64,000 bases of DNA, from positions 1,161,817 through 1,225,816 of the forward strand of contig NZ_KE150412.1 of NCBI RefSeq assembly GCF_000411255.1, in the 5' to 3' direction. A model generated the notes under the pieces. The model saw nothing but the letters and a program-made list of their open reading frames with translations, was not told the origin of the DNA and did no database searches. This document shows positions 16,936 through 25,800 of the stretch, in pieces; the stretch's first letter is position 1; every line of letters begins with the position of its first letter. This DNA comes from Paenibacillus sp. HGH0039. Its GTDB lineage: Bacteria; Bacillota; Bacilli; Paenibacillales; NBRC-103111. A program made the position numbers and the translations under genes.

Positions 16936-17463
16936 ATGAGCACAATAACCGTGGAACGTCTGCCGTATGCCGCTATGGACCCAGGCAGCCAGTTGTCCGA
17001 CGCCCTATATTATTTGAAGCAGCAGCATGAATTTCTTGAGGCCGATCTGCTGGAGCTGCAAATGCTCGCACGCGGAATCGGAGCCACCGGAAGCCGGGAT
17101 TCGCTCAAAACCGATTTACACCAGCTAAAGGTACGCGCCGAACGGTTCTTGAAGTTTTTCCAGCAGTATCAGCAGGATGAACAGGAAACGCTTTTCCCTA
17201 TCGTTGATTTGTACACGGGCGACAAAATGGGCCCTACCGCCGTTATGAAGCAGGAATACAACATGGCCGTCCACAATCTGCGCCTTTTCTTCCAGGCTCT
17301 CAAAGAAGACAGTCAAACCCTCGATCCCCTGTGCGCCAAACGTTCGGTATCCCACGTGCTCCAGTCGTGCTTCATTCTTCTTGAGCATATGCGTAAAGAA
17401 AAAGAATGGGTATTCCCGCTCGCCGAGCAGATGCTGACCGATATCGAGCAGTTTTATTCGTAG
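16936..17463 (+). CDS. Hemerythrin (HHE) domain protein
   Basis: The 175-aa product is predicted all-helical with the spaced His and Glu residues of hemerythrin di-iron domains: LKQQHEFLE near the N-terminus, QDEQETLFPI in the middle, VHNLRLFF, and LLEHMRKEKEWVFP near the C-terminus. Hemerythrin proteins bind oxygen or nitric oxide, or help in iron-sulfur cluster repair under nitrosative stress. The ATG at 16936 lies 8 nt after AGGAGG; an ATG at 16930 is only 2 nt from it and is unlikely. It is divergent from adhE and 213 bp upstream of fnr, so a role in oxygen or NO handling at the aerobic-anaerobic switch is reasonable but not proven. Confidence 0.85.
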   Translation: MSTITVERLPYAAMDPGSQLSDALYYLKQQHEFLEADLLELQMLARGIGATGSRDSLKTDLHQLKVRAERFLKFFQQYQQDEQETLFPIVDLYTGDKMGPTAVMKQEYNMAVHNLRLFFQALKEDSQTLDPLCAKRSVSHVLQSCFILLEHMRKEKEWVFPLAEQMLTDIEQFYS

Positions 17464-17487
17464 AAAGCCGCTTTTCCCGATTAAAAG

Positions 17488-17528
17488 AAACCGGAGCCGC
17501 CGAATGCAGACGGAACTCCGGTTTTTTT
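17488..17528 (+). terminator. Terminator of the hemerythrin gene
   Basis: The stem AAACCGGAG / CTCCGGTTT with an inner GCCG..CGG section is followed by a run of seven T (17522-17528). Confidence 0.9.
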
Positions 17529-17601
17529 GTGTCCTTTTGCCTGTAAACGGCAGGTTTGCGTTGAATACGGACAGGCGTGGTAACCAATATTGTACGGAAA
17601 G

Positions 17602-17644
17602 TGTGATTTTTATCATATATGATCTACGTCATATCCGGTATACT
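17602..17644 (+). promoter_or_regulatory. fnr promoter with two tandem Crp/Fnr-type boxes
   Basis: TGTGA-TTTTTA-TCATA (17602-17617) and TATGA-TCTACG-TCATA (17618-17633) lie end to end. A -10 TATACT (17639-17644) predicts a start near 17651, so the first box is centred near -41.5 (activating position) and the second near -25.5, over the core promoter (repressing position). This suggests Fnr acts on its own gene as activator through box 1 and as a brake through box 2. Box identity is by pattern only. Confidence 0.6.
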
Positions 17645-17676
17645 GGAAGCAGAAGTCAAAGAGGAGGGAAGCCATC

Positions 17677-18402
17677 ATGAACACCGGCACAAATCCCGTT
17701 TACTATACGAATCCCCGCAACACCGCTGCCTTTAAGACGGAAAATTTGCAGAAGCTGACGGATATTATGCATGAGCAGAAGCTTCAACCCGGCGCCTACT
17801 TGTTTTGGGAAGGCGATACGGCTGACAAGCTTTATTTTATAAAAAACGGCCGGGTACGCGCTACGAAGTCTACGGACGAAGGCAAGGATCTCGTGCTTTA
17901 CTTATACCAGCAGGGCGATCTGATCGGCATGATCGATCCCTACGACGACACGAAGCATTGGTACAGCGCGGAAGTGCTGGAAGAAACCCTGATCGGCGTG
18001 GCGCACAAGAAAGACGTGGAAATGCTGATCTGGCAGAGCGGCGAATTCGCTCTGGAATTTATGCGCTGGATGGGGCTCAGCCACCGGATGACGCAGACGA
18101 AATACCGCGATATGATGCTGTACGGAAAACCCGGGGCCCTGTGTTCCACCATCATCCGCTTGTCGAACACGTACGGCAGGCACGAAGAGGACGGGACGAT
18201 CCGCATTACGAAGAAGCTCACCCACTCGGAGTTGTCGGATATGATCGGCTCCACCCGCGAAAGCGTGAACCGCATGTTCAGCGACCTGCGCAAAGCTCAG
18301 GCCATTGAAATGGATAACGGCTACATCATCATTCGCGATTTGAATTATTTAAAGGGCATTTGCCACTGCGAAAACTGCCCCGTAGAAGTGTGCCGGATGT
18401 AA
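17677..18402 (+). CDS. fnr: Oxygen-sensing transcription regulator Fnr (Bacillus type)
   Basis: The 241-aa product has a cyclic-nucleotide-binding-like beta barrel (residues about 25-120), a dimer helix (about 125-150) and a Crp-type winged helix (about 155-225) with the recognition helix in GSTRESVNRMFSDL. The C-terminus carries Cys229, Cys231, Cys234 and Cys239. The spacing 231-234-239 equals that of Cys227-Cys230-Cys235 of B. subtilis Fnr, and Asp145 falls where its fourth ligand Asp141 would be. It should therefore hold a [4Fe-4S] cluster and activate genes such as adhE without oxygen. The start has a GAGGAGGG site. The last codons lie inside the terminator stem. Confidence 0.94.
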   Translation: MNTGTNPVYYTNPRNTAAFKTENLQKLTDIMHEQKLQPGAYLFWEGDTADKLYFIKNGRVRATKSTDEGKDLVLYLYQQGDLIGMIDPYDDTKHWYSAEVLEETLIGVAHKKDVEMLIWQSGEFALEFMRWMGLSHRMTQTKYRDMMLYGKPGALCSTIIRLSNTYGRHEEDGTIRITKKLTHSELSDMIGSTRESVNRMFSDLRKAQAIEMDNGYIIIRDLNYLKGICHCENCPVEVCRM

Positions 18403-18418
18403 CCGGCACACTTTTTTT
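18387..18418 (+). terminator. Terminator overlapping the 3' end of fnr
   Basis: A perfect 10-bp stem AGTGTGCCGG / CCGGCACACT with a six-base loop is followed by seven T. The left arm codes the last residues of Fnr and the loop contains the stop codon. Confidence 0.93.
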
Positions 18419-18680
18419 ATTTGGGCCGGACGAGACGGCCCCCCCGTGTCGTCCGGCTGAAATATCCGGGCGCCCCGGCGAGTGGGGCCAGCGCTGCCCG
18501 CGCGGGGACCCCGGGCACGGGGTTCCTGGAGGCGCAGTCCGGCACAGCATAGTACGGCGCTGAATTCTCCAGGCGCCTATTCCCGGCAGTGTGTTCCGGC
18601 ACAGCATGGCGCAGACCTATAGCGACAACGTTCACCCCCGCGTGCGGGATACGGTGCCCCATCACCCGGCTGCGGGCCGT
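18419..18680. other. GC-rich non-coding stretch with palindromes and a 13-bp repeat
   Basis: No supported gene lies between the fnr terminator and the terminator of the nirBD operon. The stretch holds a long hairpin at 18425-18457 (14-bp arms beginning GCCGGACGA, one mismatch, C-rich loop) without a T-run, and two copies of TCCGGCACAGCAT at 18538-18550 and 18595-18607. It looks like a palindromic intergenic repeat or a decayed region; its function is unknown. Confidence 0.6.
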
Positions 18681-18717
18681 AAAAAAGCTCCCTGATTGAA
18701 ATCAGGGAGCTTTCTTT
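18681..18717. terminator. Bidirectional terminator, end of the nirBD-FNT operon
   Basis: The stem AAGCTCCCTGATT / AATCAGGGAGCTT with a two-base centre has A/T-runs on both sides. It lies 32 bp beyond the FNT gene stop. Confidence 0.92.
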
Positions 18718-18748
18718 CTTCGCTTGCGGGACTGCGCCTAGCGTATGT

Positions 18749-19537
18749 TTACAGCTTTCCGTCCGCCCGTTTCACAGGCGAGATGAAGTAATACAGCAGC
18801 CCGACAAACACGGCCCCGCCGACGATGTTCCCCAGCGTTACCGGGATCATGTTGTGGAACCAGCCGGCCAGGGTAACCGTTTCGGGATGCGGGAGAATCA
18901 GGGCCAGCCCCAGCACGGTCATATTCGCCACGCTGTGCTCATACCCCGATGCGATAAAGCCGTACAGCATCCAGAAGATGAGAATCAGCTTCGCCGTGTC
19001 CTCTTTGGCTCTCATCGAAGTCCAGATCGCCAGGCAGACGAACCAGTTACAAAGAATTCCCCGGAAAAACAGCTGCGTGGTGTCCATGTTCATTTTTTTC
19101 GCGGCGATGGTCATTAACAAATGGTCCGGTTTAATATTGGCAAACACCCCGGCACCGACGACCAGCAGTACGAGGACCATGGCCCCCGTCAGGTTCCCCA
19201 GGTAGCACCAGAACCAGTTGACGAGCGTATCCTTCCACGTGACTTTACGCGATAGCGTCCCGATGGTGAAATACATGTTGTTCCCCGTAAAAAGCTCCGA
19301 TCCGGCAAAAATCACCAGTGTGAGCGCGACTCCGAACGACAGGCCCATGACCGTTGTCGTAACCGGCGATTTTGCGGCAAAGAGCGGGGCCCCTACGGAA
19401 AAGATAAGCACGATGCCGAGTCCTACGTAAGCACCGGCCAGACCGGCAGCCGTCAGGTAGCGAAGAAGGCTTTCGGAGAGAAAATTCTTTTTCTGCTGGG
19501 CCGCGGCGGCCATTTTTTCCACGGTTTCAGTAAACAT
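18749..19537 (-). CDS. Formate/nitrite transporter family channel (probably nitrite)
   Basis: The 262-aa product has six hydrophobic helices and the FNT-family pattern, with conserved segments GSELFTGNNMYFT, CNWFVCLAIW and SGYEHSVANM, the last holding the central pore His. FNT proteins form pentameric channels for formate, nitrite or hydrosulfide. Its position after nirB and nirD on one strand, before one terminator, argues for nitrite (NirC-like), but the pfl genes nearby leave formate possible. The start at 19537 has GAGGAG about 10 nt upstream. Confidence 0.93.
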   Translation of the reverse strand: MFTETVEKMAAAAQQKKNFLSESLLRYLTAAGLAGAYVGLGIVLIFSVGAPLFAAKSPVTTTVMGLSFGVALTLVIFAGSELFTGNNMYFTIGTLSRKVTWKDTLVNWFWCYLGNLTGAMVLVLLVVGAGVFANIKPDHLLMTIAAKKMNMDTTQLFFRGILCNWFVCLAIWTSMRAKEDTAKLILIFWMLYGFIASGYEHSVANMTVLGLALILPHPETVTLAGWFHNMIPVTLGNIVGGAVFVGLLYYFISPVKRADGKL

Positions 19538-19647
19538 TATGCGTCATCTCCTCGCGGGTTGAAAACAGGTTAAGCCGGACGAAGGATGTTCCGGATAAGC
19601 CTCTTATGCGTACAAGCCGGCAGGACGGACCACGACCGGAAGGGGCA

Positions 19648-19983
19648 TCACAGCCCGATCCAGACATGCTCCCCGTCGAGTTTCACCGGATAAGTTTTCA
19701 CTTGTCCCGTATCCGGCGCCTGCACTTTACCGTCCAGCAGGTTAATTTTCCAGTCATACAGGGGATCGTAAAGCAGGTCCCCCGATATCATCCCTTCGCA
19801 GAGCGGACCTCCTCTACGGTGAGGACTCCGGTTCTGGAGCGCGAAGAGACGGCCGTCCGTCAAATGAAACACGGCGATTTCTTCTTCTCCCACGAAAACG
19901 GTCTTTCCCAGCCGAGCCGGAAAATCACCTTGTCTGCCGATGCAAACGTAGGTTTCCGGTTTTTCCTGAAGCTGTTGGTTCAT
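19648..19983 (-). CDS. nirD: Nitrite reductase small subunit, Rieske-like fold without cluster ligands
   Basis: The 111-aa product has the NirD length and fold pattern. At the first cluster loop it reads SPHRRGGPL and at the second DPLYDWK, where true Rieske proteins (and Bacillus NasE-like subunits) have C-P-H and C-P-L-H. Both cysteines and the second histidine are missing, so no [2Fe-2S] cluster is expected. E. coli NirD also lacks the ligands, so this is a known variant. It is the partner of NirB in the NADH-dependent cytoplasmic reduction of nitrite to ammonium. It lies 54 bp after nirB, and its start has an AAAGGAGGAG site. Confidence 0.92.
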   Translation of the reverse strand: MNQQLQEKPETYVCIGRQGDFPARLGKTVFVGEEEIAVFHLTDGRLFALQNRSPHRRGGPLCEGMISGDLLYDPLYDWKINLLDGKVQAPDTGQVKTYPVKLDGEHVWIGL

Positions 19984-20037
19984 GAATTTCTCCTCCTTTG
20001 GGGAGCTGCTTGGCAGCCCCTGTCTGTCCGATGCGCT

Positions 20038-22473
20038 TTATTCCGTTGGCGGCCCTACCGGCACGTTGACGCCTTCATACAGCTCCTGACGGAGCCGGCG
20101 GTCGCCGATCACTTTTTGCCAAGGATCGTGCGCGCGTGTCAGGGCGGTCTCCATGCGGTTTACAAGCTCCCGCCGGTTCGCTTCATCCGTGATCACATGG
20201 TTCTGAATATAAGCCAGACCCAGCCGCTCGACCCAATCCGATGTTCTTTCCAGGTAATTGGCGGTTTCCCGGTAAAACTGGATCAGCGACGAGGTAATCT
20301 CCAGAAGCTCCTCATCCGTCTTTACCTTTACCGCAAGATCGGCAAGCCGCGGTTTAATGCCCCCATTGCCGCCGATGTAAATCTCCCAGCCGCCGTCATT
20401 GCCGACGATTCCGACATCCTTGGTGCACGATTCCGCACAATTGCGCGGGCAGCCGTTCACGGCCATTTTAAACTTAGCGGGCATGTCGATCCTTTCGAAT
20501 TTCTTCTCCAGCAGTTGTCCCATCCCCATCGAATCCTGGGTGCCGAACCGGCAGAAGGTCGAGCCTACGCACGTTTTGACCGTCCGGAGCGCTTTGGCAT
20601 ACGCGTAGCCCGATGGCATACCGAGTTCTTCCCAGACTTTCGGCAGATCTTCTTTGCGAACGCCCATCAGATCGATCCGCTGTCCGCCAGTCATTTTGAC
20701 GGCACGGACGTTATATTTCACGGCTACATCGCCGATCCTTTTCAGCTCTTCCGCCGAGCTTACGCCGCCGTACATCCGCGGTACGACCGTATATGTGCCG
20801 TCCTTGTTGATGTTCGCATGCAGTCGCTCGTTGACGAATCTCGATTCTTTTTCGTCCACGTAGGTTTCCGGCCACAGCATCGTCAAGTAGTAGTTGAGCG
20901 CAGGCCGGCACTTCGAGCAGCCTTCGGGGTTGCTCCAATTCAAAGCGGCCATGGTCTCGCGGGTCGTCGTCAGCTTCCGCTCACGCATGGCGGCGACAAT
21001 TTCGTCCCGGCCGAGCTGCGTGCAGCCGCAGATGCCATGGGCCGCCGTGCCCGCTTCGTAGCCGTCGCCCAGCACGCCGGCCAGAATCTGCTCGACAAGC
21101 GGCTTGCAGCCTCCGCACGAGCGGCAAGCTCCGGTGCAGGCTTTCACTTCGTCGACTGTTTTCAGACCCTGTGCGCGGACAGCCTCCACGATGGTTCCTT
21201 TCGTCACCCCGTTGCAGCCGCATACGATATCCTCGTCGGCCAGAAGCTCCGCCCCGCCGCCGCTCTCCTCTCCCGCGGGAATTCCCATCAGGACGGCGTG
21301 CACGTCTTCGGTCATTTCGCGGCCGCTTCGTATCCACTGCTGAAGCTGGGTCGCCTGGCTGACATCGCCGAACAGCACGCCGCCTACGATCCGGCTGCCG
21401 CGGACGAGCACCTTTTTATACACGCCTCTCCAGTCATCCTGCATTTTGACGATTGTAAGATCCGGACTATCCATAAACTCCCCGGTGGAGAATACGTCCA
21501 CGCCCGATATTTTCAGCTTGGTGGCCAGCACCGTTCCCTCATAAGGAGCCGTCTGCACCCCGCACAAATGCTTGGCTAGCACGCTGCCCTGTTCAAAAAG
21601 CGGGGCGACAAGCCCGTAGCACACGCCGCGGTGCTCGCAGCATTCTCCGACAGCATACACGTCCTGCGCCGAGGTCCGCATAAAATCGTCCACGACGATT
21701 CCGCGATTGACTTCCAGGCCCCCGGCCGCGGCCAAAACGCTGTTCGGCTTAATTCCCGCCGCCATGACGACAAAGTCCGTTTCCAGCGCGGTTCCGTCCG
21801 TAAACGCCAGTCCTTCGACACGCACGCCGCCGGTTAGCTCCTCCGTCTGTTTTCCCATCGCGAAACGCAGTCCCTGGCGCTCCAGCTCCGCCCGCAGCAT
21901 TCCCGAAGCCGCCGGGTCCAGCTGGCGTTCCATCAGATCGTCCATCAGATGAACGACCGTCACTTCCATGCCCAGCTTCGAAAGGCCCTTGGCCGCTTCG
22001 AGACCGAGGAGGCCGCCGCCGATGACGGCCGCCTGTCGATAAGTCCGGGCCGCTTCCGTCATCGCTTCACAGTCGGCAATGTCGCGGAAACCGACGACTC
22101 CCTCTTTGTCCGCGCCCGGAACCGGCAGAATGAACGGCTTCGAGCCCGTCGCCAAAATCAGGACGTCATAAGGAAGGACATCCCCGCGGTCGGTCGTGAC
22201 CGTTTTGGCCGTCGTATCCAGCGCAGTCGCTGTCGTCCCCGTCAGAAGCTCAATGCCGTTTTCCCGGTACCAGCTCCAATCGTTCAGGACGATTTCATCC
22301 GTCGTTTTGCTGCCCTCAAGCACATAAGAGAGCTGAATCCGGTTATAGTTCGGGTGAGGCTCGCTCCCCACAATCGTTATATCAAACAAGCCGGTGTTGA
22401 TTTTTAAAATCTGCTCGATCACACCCACTCCTGCCATTCCGTTTCCGATAAGCACCAGTTTTCTGCGATTCAT
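20038..22473 (-). CDS. nirB: NADH-dependent nitrite reductase large subunit
   Basis: The 811-aa product reduces nitrite to ammonium in the cytoplasm. The N-terminal half binds FAD and NAD (IGNGMAGVG near residue 10, a second GGGLLGLE near 150). Two BFD-like cysteine domains follow: one with CGCN...CTGACRSCGGC and one with CGCT...GCSKC. The C-terminal half is the sirohaem/[4Fe-4S] domain with CVGSTFCRFG and the NGCPRNCAESC cluster motif. The length is usual for assimilatory/dissimilatory NirB. The start at 22473 has GGAGG. It is the first gene of the nirB-nirD-FNT operon, with a Crp/Fnr- or Rex-like operator upstream. Confidence 0.96.
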   Translation of the reverse strand: MNRRKLVLIGNGMAGVGVIEQILKINTGLFDITIVGSEPHPNYNRIQLSYVLEGSKTTDEIVLNDWSWYRENGIELLTGTTATALDTTAKTVTTDRGDVLPYDVLILATGSKPFILPVPGADKEGVVGFRDIADCEAMTEAARTYRQAAVIGGGLLGLEAAKGLSKLGMEVTVVHLMDDLMERQLDPAASGMLRAELERQGLRFAMGKQTEELTGGVRVEGLAFTDGTALETDFVVMAAGIKPNSVLAAAGGLEVNRGIVVDDFMRTSAQDVYAVGECCEHRGVCYGLVAPLFEQGSVLAKHLCGVQTAPYEGTVLATKLKISGVDVFSTGEFMDSPDLTIVKMQDDWRGVYKKVLVRGSRIVGGVLFGDVSQATQLQQWIRSGREMTEDVHAVLMGIPAGEESGGGAELLADEDIVCGCNGVTKGTIVEAVRAQGLKTVDEVKACTGACRSCGGCKPLVEQILAGVLGDGYEAGTAAHGICGCTQLGRDEIVAAMRERKLTTTRETMAALNWSNPEGCSKCRPALNYYLTMLWPETYVDEKESRFVNERLHANINKDGTYTVVPRMYGGVSSAEELKRIGDVAVKYNVRAVKMTGGQRIDLMGVRKEDLPKVWEELGMPSGYAYAKALRTVKTCVGSTFCRFGTQDSMGMGQLLEKKFERIDMPAKFKMAVNGCPRNCAESCTKDVGIVGNDGGWEIYIGGNGGIKPRLADLAVKVKTDEELLEITSSLIQFYRETANYLERTSDWVERLGLAYIQNHVITDEANRRELVNRMETALTRAHDPWQKVIGDRRLRQELYEGVNVPVGPPTE

Positions 22474-22510
22474 TGCCTAACGCCTCCTGCCATGGTCGAT
22501 CTTTGAAAAG

Positions 22511-22544
22511 TTTCACTTGTGAAATTAAGCACATACTTAGTATA
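22511..22544 (-). promoter_or_regulatory. nirB upstream region with a Crp/Fnr- or Rex-like operator
   Basis: TGTGA-AATTAA-GCACA (22518-22533) differs from the Crp/Fnr pattern at one base and, read as TTGTGAA..CACA, partly matches Rex. It overlaps the inverted repeat TTTCAC-TT-GTGAAA (22511-22524). A minus-strand -10-like TATACT at 22544-22539 would put the operator over the transcription start, a repressor-like position. Which protein binds is unclear. Confidence 0.4.
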
Positions 22545-22644
22545 AACGTCTTCGGTGCCGGTCAGATGTGAGAAAAGTCATAGGACGGGAAGCAGATGTG
22601 AACATCGCTTGAAAGAAACGTGAACCAAAACTGCCGCCATACAA

Positions 22645-22684
22645 AAAAAGCACATTCGCACCGGTAAACCGGGAATGTGCTTCT
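22645..22684 (-). terminator. Terminator of the addBA-sbcDC operon
   Basis: On the minus strand AAGCACATTC / GAATGTGCTT with an inner CCGG/CCGG pair and a short loop is followed by TTTTTTTG. It lies about 130 bp beyond the sbcC stop; the rest of the gap 22474-22810 shows only the nirB control region and no gene. Confidence 0.9.
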
Positions 22685-22810
22685 TTATCGGATTCCATGG
22701 ACAAGCCAAGGTACCGTTGTCGTATTTAGATGAACACAGCCGTTCTACGCGCCTAAAAACGCAGGCAGAGCACTGCAGAGCCAACGTCCGTCGTATACGG
22801 CCCGTCGGCC

Positions 22811-25800
22811 TTACAGCAGCTCCAGCCTCACCCGGCTGCCGCGTCCGGACGGTTCGGCCGGCTCGACGATCAGCTTGCGCGGCAGACGAGCCCTCAGCTC
22901 CGGCACGTGCGAGATCACGCCGACCGCAAGCCGGTCCATGTGGAGCTTCTCAAGGGAGGTGACCACCATGTCCAGCAGATCCTGGTCCAGGGTACCGAAC
23001 CCTTCGTCCAGGAAGAAAAATTCCAGGGGCACCTCGCCCTTGAGCTGGATCTGCGCCGACAAAGCGAGCGCGAGCGCGAGCGACGTCAGGAACGTTTCGC
23101 CGCCGGACAGCGTGCCGACCGGGCGCTTCACCCCGCCTGAGCCGTCGTCGCGGATCACGAAACCGCCGCCGGAGTCCACCTCGATCGCGTAGCGCTGCCG
23201 GGTGAGTTGCCCGAGCCGCTGTGAAGCGGCCCGGCTCACCTGCATCAGCTGCTCCTCCGCGAGGAACTCGACGAAGGCGTTCGCTTTCAGCACGGACTGC
23301 AGCTTCGCCAGCCGACCGTGCAAGGTCTGCTGCGCGCTGCGCCGCTCTTCCAGCCGGCGCCACTGCTCGTGCTTCGCCTGCAGCTCCTCGCAGTCGCGTT
23401 CCGCCTTGGCGCGGACCGCGAGCGCGGCCTCGTCGCGCTCCTGGGCTTCGCGCAGCTCGAGCAGCATGCCGGTCCAGTCTTCTTCGCTGACTGTCCGCCC
23501 GGCAAGCTGCTCCCGCAGCTGCGCGAGCCGGGAGCGGAGCGTCTGCTCGCGCTCGCGGTGAACCCGCGCCTCCGCGCTCCACTCGGCGCGCTGCGCTTCG
23601 GCGACGTACGCGCTCCGCACGGCGTCGGCATCCGCGAAGGAGGAAGCCTTCAGCGCGCGGTCCAGCCGGTCCCGCGCCTCTGCGAGCTGCCCGGCGGCGG
23701 ATGCGGCGGCCTGTTCGGCCGCGCTGAGGGCCTGGGCCGCCTCCTGCTGCTCGCGGCGGGCCTGCTCGTGCGCAAGCCGGGTTTGCTCCGCTCGGGTGCG
23801 CAGCCCATCGAGCTCGGCCTGAGCCGTCGCGATCTGGCGCGGCACCGGCTCGCCGCCGACGCGGTCGTGCAGCTGCTGCGCCTTCTCGGCGGCGAGCTGG
23901 GACAGCCCCTGCAGCTTGGTCGCGAGCTGCAGGGCGGTTTTGTCGAGCTCCGCCGCCTCGGTGCGGAGCTGCTCGATCTTCGCGAGCACCCCGTCGATGA
24001 ACGGGATGCTCTTCTCGATGCGGCCGCGCAGCTCTTCCGCCTGGCGCTCCTGCTCGCCCAGCTGCTTCAGGCGGGCCTCCACGGCCTCCAGCTCCAGGCC
24101 CCGGGCGCCGAACCGCTTCTGCCAGGCTTCTGCCCGGCCGCGGATGCTTTGCTCCAAAGCCTGCGCTTTGGTTTCGTCGGCCTGAAGGGCCGCGCGCTGC
24201 GAACGCAGCTCCGCCTCGGCGGCCTGCATGCCGGCTTCAAGCGGCTTCAGCCGTTTCAGGAGGGCTTGGAAGCCCGCTTCGAGCTCTGCCGCCAAACGGC
24301 CTACACGCGCGGTCTCCGCTTGCGGCCGCTCGAAAGCGGCCAGCTGCCGCAGCGCCTCGCCCGCAGAGATTCCGGCTTCGCCTTGCCGGATACCAGCGGT
24401 GGCGGCGAGGCTCTCTGCCGCCGCCGAGGACGCTACCGCTTCCAGTATGCCGTCGGCTTTGCCTGTCCGGTCCGCGGAATCTACCGGGGACTTATCAGGC
24501 GGCAGCTCCAGATCCGCTTGAACCGCCGCAGCCGCTTCCGCCAGCATGAGCGCCGCCTCTGCGGCCGCATGATCGGTCTCGTCCCTGGAAGCGGAATTGG
24601 CGGCAGACTTGTTTGCTGCAGTCTGCGGATGATCCGTTCCGGCGCGCTCGTGCTCAAGCGCCCGTTTGGCGAGACTATCGAGGCCGAAAATGTGACGGTC
24701 CGCCTCCATTCCCGCTTCCCGAATGGCGCGAAGGAGCGTTTCGCATTCCTCTGCGCCAGGGGAAGTCTTCTCCGCCTCCACCTCTTCTTCGCGGTAAGGA
24801 GCCGGATGCTCCACAGCGCCACACACAGGGCAGGGCTGCCCTTCGTGCAGTTCGTGCGCCAGCTTTCCGGCCAGATTCCGCAGTTCGCGCTCGCGGTCTT
24901 CCCGTTTGCGAATCTGAAGCAGCGCGGCCGCCGTTTCTTCCTGCTTCGCCAGCCGTTGACGCAGCTGCAGAGCTTCCGTCCTGCCGGCGCCGAGTTCACC
25001 GAGCCAGCGGGCAAAGTGTTCCGTCCAAGCGGTCAGTTCCCCGGCACGGACCGCCAACTCGCGCTCTCCGGCCTCCATCGTCCGGCGTCTTCCGCCGGTC
25101 TCCTGCCGGAGTTCCTGAAGCTGGCGCATCTGCATATCCAGCTCCCTTTTGGCGTCCCACGCTTCTTGGAGAAGGCTGCGCTGCTCGTAGCCGACCTCTA
25201 CGCTTTTCAGCGCTTCTTTCAGCTCCGCCTGCTTGCCCAGCGCCTTTTCCTTCGTCTCCTGCTCCTTGCGGAATGCCTCTTTCACCGCGGAAAGCTGTGA
25301 AAGCAGATGTTCCTCGCTCGTTTTGAGGCCTTCGCACTGCTTGTGAAGGTCGGCAAGCTGACGCTCCTGCTCCAGTGCCTGGTTCAAACGCTCCAACCGG
25401 ATCAGCAGCGGCTCCTCGCTTCCGGCCAACTCCTGCCGGGCCTGCTCGGACGCCTGCAAGGCCGTGTCTAATTTCACTTCGGCCTGGCTGGAGCGGTCCC
25501 TTGCCTGAGCGATCCGCCCCCTGTGCTCCACCTCCGCTTTCGCCGAAGCTTCCGCGTGCTCGACATAAGGACGCAGCTTCTCCGCTTCCTCCGCGCGCTT
25601 CAGGTTATCTTCGCGCTGCCGGATTCCCGGCTCTTCTTCCTCGGTTTTGCGAAGCTCCAGCTCCGTCTGCCGCTCATCCTTTTGCACGCTTACAATCTGC
25701 TTCATCTCCTCGTAGCGGGCGGACGCCTGCTGAAAAAGCTTGCGCTGGACGACGGCATACTCAGCCGCCTCCTTCAACCTCTCGCCGGCCTGGGCCAGCG

